Assembly (NCBI GenBank): GCA_019417975.1
Contig: DYCT01000015.1
Span: forward strand, 1-5,453
Length of the DNA stretch: 5,453 nucleotides
Source of the DNA: Bacteroides sp.
GTDB lineage: Bacteria; Bacteroidota; Bacteroidia; Bacteroidales; Bacteroidaceae
Direction of reading: 5' to 3'
In this document: positions 1-5,453 of the stretch, piece by piece
Numbering within the stretch: position 1 is the first letter of the stretch
How the letters are laid out: every line of letters starts with the position of its first letter
Notes under the pieces: model-generated
Seen by the model: the letters and a program-made list of their open reading frames with translations, nothing else
Told to the model about the DNA's origin: nothing
The model's database searches: none
Translations under genes and position numbers: made by a program

Positions 1-2348
1 CAAATAGGTATTTTTTATTGATTCTCATCAGTATGTCGCTAACATCCGTCGGTGCACAAACCAGGAGAATGACGATAGATGAGGCAGACAGCATTGCTAC
101 GTGTCACAACCTGCGAATCAAAGCTTCGCGTCTGGACATAGATGCTGCAGAAGGACAGCTAAAACAAGCAAAAGCGTATGACAACCCGGAAGTGCAACTG
201 ATGCACAACGTACAGAACCCCATCAACCGGAAATGGTTTGATACCGGACGCGACGGACAGACCGACATCCAAGTATCCCAACCGATTGCCATTGGCGGAC
301 AGCACAGAAATAAGGTCAGACAAGCCAAAGCAATGCTAAAATCCAGTCAGGCAGCCCACGATGCTACCATGCTGGACGTGAGACATGAGACGCGGACAAC
401 ATTTGTTGAACTATACAACGCACAACAAAAGCTAAAGGTGTATGATAAAGAAATAACATCTGCAGAACGAATCTACGAAGCCTACAGCAATCAAACTGAT
501 AAAGGAAACGTATCTCGCATACAAACATTCCGCATTGCCACAATGCTCAACCAGCTCCGCTCAGAGAAAGCCGAACTACAGCTTTACGCAGACGAACTGC
601 AAATGCAATTGTGCCTGTTGCTCGACATTCCTGCCGGAGAGTCTATCGAAGCACAATTAGATGAAGAAGCCGAAATCCGTACAGTAATCGACAATCTGAC
701 CAAACTCCAGCCCTTAGTAGCTTCTGCAAACACCGACTTAATCCAAGCCATCGTTCAAAATCACCCGGAGATAACTCAAGCCAAATATCAGGAGGAAAAC
801 GCCCATCATGCCCTCAAAGCCGAAAAAGCAGAAGCACTGCCACGTATCGCAGTGAATGGCGAATGGGACAAGAACGGGAGCATCGGTCATAACTTTTTTG
901 CCGTGGGTGTCACCCTATCGATACCCATTTGGAATCATAACAAAGGGAATATCCGCGCAGCCAAAGCCCAACATGCGCAAGCTGCTATAGAACGGCAACA
1001 CAAAGAGAACGAACTGCAAACATCGTTGTTCACGCACTACCGCGCCACGATGCTGAGCTTAAAACGGGTAGATGAGCAGAAGCAACAGCTATCGGCCGAC
1101 CTCGACCTGCTCCTTGAAGCTGCCGAACAGCAATTCTTAAAGCGGAACATTTCAGTGATAGAATTTGTAGATCTGTATAGCAGCTATCGCGACACAAGAT
1201 TTCAGATGGAAGATGCCAAGGCACAACTCTTAAAAAGCAATGAAGAACTAAAAAAAATATACAAGATGAAAAAATATATCATAATATTGGCAGGATTGCC
1301 GTTACTGACAGCCTGCAACAACAAAAACTTGCAGGCCGATGCCGAGAGACAACTCACCACAATAGAAAAAGGTATGGTGACCGCTACAGAGACAGTACAG
1401 ATGAGAAGCATCGATGACGAATTGATGCTGAACGGCGACGTGGCATGCGATGAAGCACTACTGCGCAAAGTATTTGTACCCTGCACAGGAAAAGTGTCGG
1501 AACTCACCGTTGAAATAGGCGACAAGGTAAGCCATGGCCAACAATTGGCAACCATTCATAGCGAAGGTGCAGCCGAATATCGCAAAGCAATGGAAGATAC
1601 TGAAGCAGAGATGCGCATGGCACAACGACAATATGACATGCAGCAAGACTTGCACAAATCCGGAATGGCATCGGACAAAGATGTGGAAGAAGCACAGGAG
1701 CGCATGAACATGGCAAAAGCGGAGCACCAACGACTCTGCAACATTGCTAGTATCAACGGCTATAACGACAAAGCAAATGCAACCCTCGTAGCTCCAATAT
1801 CAGGATACGTGACAAGCAAACGTATCTATAACGGATCTTACGTAAGCGATGACAACAACGACGAGGCTGCTTTTGAGATAGTAGACCTAAGCCGGGTGTG
1901 GGTGATAGCTGATGTATACGAAAGTGACATCGCCAAAATAAAACAAGGTGCTGAAGTTACCGTCACAACGATGGCTTATCCCGACAGTGCCTTCCAAGGA
2001 AAGATAGACAAGGTATATAACGTGCTCGACAGTGAGAGCAAAACAATGAAAGTGCGCGTGAACCTCAACAATCCGGAGGGAAAGCTAAGACCGGGAATGT
2101 TTGCCAGTGTAAACGTGAGCCTTTCGCCCAACGGCAAATGCATGAATGCAGTGCCATCGTCGGCTGTGATATTCGACAATGGAAAAGACTATGTAATGGT
2201 AGCTTCTGAAAAAGGATACGAACGCAGAGAGGTAAAAGTCGTACACGAATCGACCGGATACAGCTTTATTGCATCCGGTGTGACAACCGGTGAAGAAGTA
2301 GTTACCAAAAACGCATTATTACACTTTAACGCATTTGACAATGAATAA
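1..2348 (+). CDS. CzcC/TolC-like outer-membrane efflux channel, 5'-partial, read in frame into the CzcB-like adaptor
   Basis: The first part of this open frame (to about 1265) is an outer-membrane factor of a tripartite metal-efflux pump, forming the trimeric channel through outer membrane and periplasm. The first whole codon is at 3. The frame is already open there and encodes a secretion signal, NRYFLLILISMSLTSVGA, with likely signal peptidase I cleavage before QT, so the true start lies upstream and TTG at 18 is not it. Counting codon 18 as residue 1, the family's internal duplication is visible. Each half has long helices and a beta hairpin: about 57-95, ending in the typical QPIAIGGQHR, and about 273-305, ending in SIPIWNHNKG. 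The paired helical motifs DKGNVSRIQTFR (161-172) and LKRNISVIEFVD (374-385) also match. There is no lipobox at its N-terminus, unlike CusC. No stop follows the channel: the frame continues through EELKKIYK into a complete adaptor (residues 417-776). The channel identity is secure; a single fused protein is doubtful because of the A8 run at the junction. Confidence 0.85.
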   Translation, partial: NRYFLLILISMSLTSVGAQTRRMTIDEADSIATCHNLRIKASRLDIDAAEGQLKQAKAYDNPEVQLMHNVQNPINRKWFDTGRDGQTDIQVSQPIAIGGQHRNKVRQAKAMLKSSQAAHDATMLDVRHETRTTFVELYNAQQKLKVYDKEITSAERIYEAYSNQTDKGNVSRIQTFRIATMLNQLRSEKAELQLYADELQMQLCLLLDIPAGESIEAQLDEEAEIRTVIDNLTKLQPLVASANTDLIQAIVQNHPEITQAKYQEENAHHALKAEKAEALPRIAVNGEWDKNGSIGHNFFAVGVTLSIPIWNHNKGNIRAAKAQHAQAAIERQHKENELQTSLFTHYRATMLSLKRVDEQKQQLSADLDLLLEAAEQQFLKRNISVIEFVDLYSSYRDTRFQMEDAKAQLLKSNEELKKIYKMKKYIIILAGLPLLTACNNKNLQADAERQLTTIEKGMVTATETVQMRSIDDELMLNGDVACDEALLRKVFVPCTGKVSELTVEIGDKVSHGQQLATIHSEGAAEYRKAMEDTEAEMRMAQRQYDMQQDLHKSGMASDKDVEEAQERMNMAKAEHQRLCNIASINGYNDKANATLVAPISGYVTSKRIYNGSYVSDDNNDEAAFEIVDLSRVWVIADVYESDIAKIKQGAEVTVTTMAYPDSAFQGKIDKVYNVLDSESKTMKVRVNLNNPEGKLRPGMFASVNVSLSPNGKCMNAVPSSAVIFDNGKDYVMVASEKGYERREVKVVHESTGYSFIASGVTTGEEVVTKNALLHFNAFDNE
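1245..1269 (+). other. Channel/adaptor gene junction with an A8 homopolymer
   Basis: Eight consecutive A occupy 1250-1257. In the observed frame the codons read GAA CTA AAA AAA ATA TAC AAG ATG, joining the channel to the adaptor. If one A is removed, or the ribosome shifts +1, the reading becomes AAA AAA TAT ACA AGA TGA. The channel then ends at TGA 1267-1269, overlapping the adaptor ATG 1266-1268. That ATGA overlap is the usual form for translationally coupled operon genes. The run also contains A AAA AAA in the zero frame, a shape known for -1 slippage. A -1 shift here would lead instead into a tail of roughly 50 unrelated codons, so it is less attractive. The sequence facts are direct; which state is functional is inference. 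Confidence 0.8.
1266..2348 (+). CDS. czcB: CzcB-like RND periplasmic adaptor (membrane fusion lipoprotein), internal start in the fused frame
   Basis: This is the periplasmic adaptor linking the RND pump to the outer-membrane channel. Starting at ATG 1266 it is 360 aa, a normal length for the family. The N-terminus is a lipoprotein signal peptide, MKKYIIILAGLPLLTAC, with lipobox LTAC and predicted lipidated Cys17. This supports independent initiation here. Domains in order: first lipoyl half-motif about 68-98 (GKVSELTVEIGDKV), helical hairpin about 101-165, second lipoyl half about 171-195 (APISGYVTSKRI), beta-barrel about 205-285 (VWVIADVYESDI, then KTMKVRVNLNNP and LRPGMFASV), and a C-terminal membrane-proximal domain about 292-355. 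The hairpin is short and rich in Met. I see no His-rich or YHS-type metal-binding extension. The leader is A-rich with no Shine-Dalgarno, as is common in Bacteroidota. The reading frame upstream is open into the channel gene, so it could also be made as the C-terminal part of a fusion. The symbol rests on family resemblance; the metal is not proven. Confidence 0.85.
   Translation: MKKYIIILAGLPLLTACNNKNLQADAERQLTTIEKGMVTATETVQMRSIDDELMLNGDVACDEALLRKVFVPCTGKVSELTVEIGDKVSHGQQLATIHSEGAAEYRKAMEDTEAEMRMAQRQYDMQQDLHKSGMASDKDVEEAQERMNMAKAEHQRLCNIASINGYNDKANATLVAPISGYVTSKRIYNGSYVSDDNNDEAAFEIVDLSRVWVIADVYESDIAKIKQGAEVTVTTMAYPDSAFQGKIDKVYNVLDSESKTMKVRVNLNNPEGKLRPGMFASVNVSLSPNGKCMNAVPSSAVIFDNGKDYVMVASEKGYERREVKVVHESTGYSFIASGVTTGEEVVTKNALLHFNAFDNE
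2341..2348 (+). other. Adaptor stop / pump start overlap (ATGAATAA)
   Basis: The pump ATG (2341-2343) lies upstream of the adaptor stop TAA (2346-2348), in another frame, so the genes overlap by 8 nt. No Shine-Dalgarno-like sequence is visible in the preceding 20 bases. Both facts fit translational coupling within one mRNA. TTG at 2335 is in the pump frame but would only add two residues ahead of the better ATG. Confidence 0.8.
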
Positions 2349-5300
2349 GTTTATCGATTTCATCATATCATTCTCGCTCAAGCGAAAATACCTCATCATC
2401 TGCCTGACGCTCCTCACGGTAGTGGTAGGAATAATGAGCTTCAAGGATACACCCGTTGATGCATTCCCCGATGTAACCAACACCAAGGTTACGATTATCA
2501 CCCAATGGACCGGTCGTTCGGCAGAGGAAATAGAGAAATTTGTCACTATCCCTATTGAGATAGCGATGAACTCAGTACAGAAAAAGACAGATATACGAAG
2601 TACAACACTCTTCGGACTATCAGTAGTCACCGTAGTGTTCGATGACCATGTGGACGATGAGTTTGCCCGACAGCAGGTATACAACATGATTAATGATGCC
2701 GACCTGCCGGAAGGTGTAAATCCTGAAGTACAACCACTGAGTGGCCCGACAGGCGAGATATTCCGCTATACCTTATCAAGCACACAGCACAGTGTAAGAG
2801 AGCTGAAAACTCTGCAAGACTGGGTGATAGAACGTAAGCTACGCAGTGTGCCAGGCATTGCCGACATTGTAAGCTTCGGTGGAGAGGTAAAGACTTTCGA
2901 AGTGAGTGTCAATCCCAACCAGCTTGCCACCTATGGCATCAGCAGTTTAGAGCTATACCAAGCCATAGCCAACTCCAACGTGAATGTGGGTGGAGATGTC
3001 ATCGAACGAAACTCACAAGCCTATGTAGTTCGAGGCATCGGTCTGATAAACAACATTCTGGAAATTGGCGACATCGTAGTGAAGAACGTGAATGGCACAC
3101 CTATCCTTGTGCGTAACCTTGCCAAAGTGCAAGAGTCGTGCCAACCCCGCTTGGGACAAGTGGGACGTGAAGACGAAGACGATGTTGTAGAAGGCATCGT
3201 AGTAATGCGCAAAGGAGAGAATCCTGAGAAGGTAATCGCTGCCCTGAAAGACAAAATCAAAGAGATTCAGCAAGAAGACCTTCCTAATGGTTTTGAAATC
3301 AAACCATTCTACGACCGCGAAGACTTGGTAAACCTGAGTGTAAACACTGTTTTCCACAATGTACTCGAAGGTATCTTGTTAGTCACACTGGTGGTATTTC
3401 TCTTCATGCGCGACTGGCGTAGCACGGTAATCGTTGCAAGTGTCATCCCTCTGGCTCTCCTTTTTGCCTTCATCTGCCTCCACCTGAACGGCATGAGTGC
3501 CAATCTGCTATCTATGGGTGCTATCGACTTTGGCATCATCATTGACGGAGCTGTCGTAATGGTCGAGGCACTATTCGTAGCCTTATCATCAGAAGCACGA
3601 GCCATCGGAATGGAAGCATTCAACAGCCGTAGCAAATTGGGCATGATACGCACGACTGCACGTGGAAAAGCAAAATCGGTATTCTTTTCCAAGCTCGTCA
3701 TCATCACTGCCCTATTGCCTATCTTCTCGTTTCAGAAAGTGGAAGGAAAAATGTTCTCTCCATTGGCTTTCACACTGGGGTTTGCCCTTCTCGGAGCCTT
3801 GATATTCACGCTGACATTGGTACCCGTACTCTCATCGATGATGCTCCGAAAAAACATCTACGAGAAAAAGAATCTCTTTTTGGATTTCATATACCGTCAT
3901 TTCGACCGATTCTTCTTAGCTTGCCACCGCAACAATAAGAAGTCTATCGCTATTGCAGCCGTATGCATGGTAGCCGGACTGTCATCTTTTTTATTGTTAG
4001 GGTCTGAGTTTCTTCCACAAATGAACGAAGGAAGCATCTATGCACGTGCAACATTGCCCCAAAGCGTATCGTTGGATGAAAGTGTAAAACTTGCCAACCG
4101 CTTCCGCACGGTATTACGTTCATTCCCGGAAGTGAGTCAGGTAATGACACAGACCGGAAGACCAAACGATGGTACAGATGCTACAGGATTCTACAACATC
4201 GAACTCTTTGTAAAAATGCATCCCGAGAGCGAATGGAAAACAGGACGTACCAAAGAGCAACTCGTGGAAGACATGAACAAACGACTGAATGTATATCCGG
4301 GTATCGACTTCAACTTTTCACAACCTATCTCAGACAATGTAGAGGAAGCAGTATCGGGAGTGAAAGGTGCTATCGTGGCAAAGGTGTATGGCAAAGACCT
4401 GCGCGAAACAGAGCGCATCGCTGACCAAATATACAAGACCATGAAACCCATACGGGGTATTGCCGACTTGGGAGTGATACGCAACATGGGACAACCCGAG
4501 CTGCAAATTAACATTGATGAGGGCAGACTGGCACGCTATGGTGTTAGCAAAGACAACGTGCAAAGCATCATTGAAATGGCAATCGGTGGTAAAGCAGCAT
4601 CGCAGGTATATGAAGAAGAACGAAAGTTCAATCTCATCGTGCGCTACGACAAACCCTTCCGCGACAAGGCTGAAGCTATCGGTAAGATAAAGGTACCTAC
4701 CAACGATGGACAGATGATACCCATCAGCGAACTGGCAACAATCAAGACAATCACCGGACCACTCATCGTATATCGTGAGAACCATGTACGCTACTGTGCC
4801 GTGAAATTTTCCGTGCGCGACCGCGACATGGGCAGTGCAGTAGATGAAAGTCGTGCCAAGGTGGAAAAAGCCGTAACGCTACCTGCCGGATACAAGATAG
4901 AATGGAGTGGCGACTTCGAGAATCAGAAGCGTGCGACCAACAGATTGGCACACGTAGTCCCCATCAGCATTTTGCTTATCTTTGGCATTCTATACGTGCT
5001 CTTCGGCAATGCGCGCGATGCGGCACTCGTATTGACCAATGTACCCTTTGCTGCCGTGGGAGGTGTGTTGATTCTGCTCCTCACTGGTTTCAACTTCTCC
5101 ATTTCGGCAGGTATCGGATTCATTTGCCTTTTTGGTATCTGCATTCAGAATGGAGTAATCATGATTATGGACATCAAACATTTCATCCGTCATCGCTATC
5201 CGTTGGAAGAGGCCGTAGAAAAAGGAATGCACTCGCGCATCCGCTCTGTGCTCATGACCGCCATGATGGCTACTCTCGGATTGCTGCCTGCTGCACTGAG

Positions 5301-5442
5301 TAATGGCATCGGCTCTGAAAGTCAACGCCCATTGGCCATAGTTATCATCGGTGGACTAATGGGAGCAACAATGTTCACGCTCTTTATTTTCCCACTGATA
5401 GTAGAATCTGTATATAGACACGTGAACATCAAGAAAATATAA
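2341..5442 (+). CDS. czcA: CzcA-like heavy-metal efflux RND transporter, inner-membrane proton/cation antiporter
   Basis: This is the energy-coupled pump of the operon, a proton antiporter exporting metal cations. I chose ATG 2341 (1033 aa, usual length) over TTG 2335 because it gives the typical MNKFIDFIISFSLKRK start; it overlaps the adaptor stop by 8 nt. The RND layout is complete: TM1 about 12-34, periplasmic porter loop about 35-337, TM2-TM6 about 338-502, TM7 about 534-554, second porter loop about 555-868, TM8-TM12 about 869-1021. TM4 carries IDFGIIIDGAVVMVE, with D396, D402 and E409 at the same spacing as the essential D402, D408 and E415 of Cupriavidus CzcA. The loop motifs FLPQMNEGSIYARATLP (557-573) and TGRPNDGTDATGFYNIE (605-621) are typical of this family. 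Aligned by eye with CusA, the Cu/Ag-binding Met573, Met623 and Met672 correspond to A568, N619 and E669. This argues for divalent cations; which one cannot be read from the sequence. There is no sign of truncation or frameshift. Confidence 0.97.
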   Translation: MNKFIDFIISFSLKRKYLIICLTLLTVVVGIMSFKDTPVDAFPDVTNTKVTIITQWTGRSAEEIEKFVTIPIEIAMNSVQKKTDIRSTTLFGLSVVTVVFDDHVDDEFARQQVYNMINDADLPEGVNPEVQPLSGPTGEIFRYTLSSTQHSVRELKTLQDWVIERKLRSVPGIADIVSFGGEVKTFEVSVNPNQLATYGISSLELYQAIANSNVNVGGDVIERNSQAYVVRGIGLINNILEIGDIVVKNVNGTPILVRNLAKVQESCQPRLGQVGREDEDDVVEGIVVMRKGENPEKVIAALKDKIKEIQQEDLPNGFEIKPFYDREDLVNLSVNTVFHNVLEGILLVTLVVFLFMRDWRSTVIVASVIPLALLFAFICLHLNGMSANLLSMGAIDFGIIIDGAVVMVEALFVALSSEARAIGMEAFNSRSKLGMIRTTARGKAKSVFFSKLVIITALLPIFSFQKVEGKMFSPLAFTLGFALLGALIFTLTLVPVLSSMMLRKNIYEKKNLFLDFIYRHFDRFFLACHRNNKKSIAIAAVCMVAGLSSFLLLGSEFLPQMNEGSIYARATLPQSVSLDESVKLANRFRTVLRSFPEVSQVMTQTGRPNDGTDATGFYNIELFVKMHPESEWKTGRTKEQLVEDMNKRLNVYPGIDFNFSQPISDNVEEAVSGVKGAIVAKVYGKDLRETERIADQIYKTMKPIRGIADLGVIRNMGQPELQINIDEGRLARYGVSKDNVQSIIEMAIGGKAASQVYEEERKFNLIVRYDKPFRDKAEAIGKIKVPTNDGQMIPISELATIKTITGPLIVYRENHVRYCAVKFSVRDRDMGSAVDESRAKVEKAVTLPAGYKIEWSGDFENQKRATNRLAHVVPISILLIFGILYVLFGNARDAALVLTNVPFAAVGGVLILLLTGFNFSISAGIGFICLFGICIQNGVIMIMDIKHFIRHRYPLEEAVEKGMHSRIRSVLMTAMMATLGLLPAALSNGIGSESQRPLAIVIIGGLMGATMFTLFIFPLIVESVYRHVNIKKI

Positions 5443-5450
5443 TATCTTTG
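5443..5450 (+). promoter_or_regulatory. Possible Bacteroidota -7 promoter element (TATCTTTG)
   Basis: TATCTTTG begins directly after the pump stop and matches the Bacteroidota -7 consensus TAnnTTTG at every fixed position. About 20 bases upstream I find no good TTG/TTTG -33 element, only a GTG near 5422-5424, so the promoter is half-supported. If real, it would drive a gene starting just beyond the window. No stem-loop terminator for the efflux operon is visible in the remaining bases. Confidence 0.4.
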
Positions 5451-5453
5451 TAT

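Noticed and set aside
18..20. TTG as the start of the channel gene
   Set aside because: The frame is open upstream to base 3, and the residues there (NRYFLL) complete a typical signal peptide. Starting at TTG 18 would remove its basic head, so the gene more likely begins outside the window.
1250..1257. Programmed -1 ribosomal frameshift at A AAA AAA
   Set aside because: A -1 shift leads into roughly 50 unrelated codons before a stop, and I see no stimulatory stem-loop downstream. The +1 or A7 reading gives a much more sensible gene end.
2335..2337. TTG as the start of the pump gene
   Set aside because: ATG lies only two codons downstream and gives the usual CzcA N-terminus. Nothing near the TTG favours it.
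4330..4785. Open frame of 151 codons on the - strand, the longest of several antisense frames
   Set aside because: All of the antisense frames lie opposite well-conserved efflux genes, show no recognisable domain and have no supporting start context.
4902..5303. 133-codon open frame on the + strand inside the pump gene
   Set aside because: It lies wholly inside the conserved pump gene in another frame, and its Arg-, His- and Cys-rich product resembles no protein family I know, as expected of a shadow frame.
2341..5442. CusA-type copper/silver pump
   Set aside because: The three CusA substrate methionines are replaced, and TM4 has the DFGxxxDGAVV form rather than the CusA form.

Overview
The window is an almost gap-free piece of a heavy-metal resistance efflux operon of the CzcCBA type, all on the + strand. 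Three features suggest a member of the Bacteroidota, probably Bacteroidales. The RND pump closely resembles the CzcA clade I know from that phylum. The internal starts have A-rich leaders with no clear Shine-Dalgarno sequence. A TATCTTTG motif just after the last stop fits the Bacteroidota -7 promoter consensus TAnnTTTG. This assignment rests on recall of family features, not on a search.

Layout: bases 1-2348 are one uninterrupted reading frame. It encodes a TolC/CzcC-like outer-membrane factor, whose 5' end lies outside the window, followed in frame by a complete CzcB-like periplasmic adaptor with its own Met and lipoprotein signal peptide (from 1266). Bases 2341-5442 encode the inner-membrane HME-RND pump (CzcA-like, 1033 aa), whose start overlaps the adaptor stop by 8 nt. 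The last 11 bases are non-coding and hold a possible -7 element for a gene beyond the window. There is no gene-free stretch over 300 bases, and I see no RNA gene, mobile element, CRISPR array or large repeat.

How they work together: the RND trimer would take metal ions from the periplasm or inner membrane using the proton gradient. The lipid-anchored adaptor would bridge it to the outer-membrane channel, and the ions would leave the cell. The proton-relay acids D396, D402 and E409 are present. The three substrate-binding methionines of the Cu/Ag pump CusA are replaced by Ala, Asn and Glu. A divalent cation (Zn, Co, Cd type) is therefore more likely than Cu(I)/Ag(I).

The main oddity is the junction between the first two genes. 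A run of eight A at 1250-1257 keeps the channel gene in frame with the adaptor. With one A fewer, the channel gene would end at a TGA overlapping the adaptor ATG (ATGA), the usual arrangement for coupled operon genes. The fusion may therefore be a homopolymer indel (real, phase-variable or a sequencing error) or a slippage site, rather than an evolved fusion protein.
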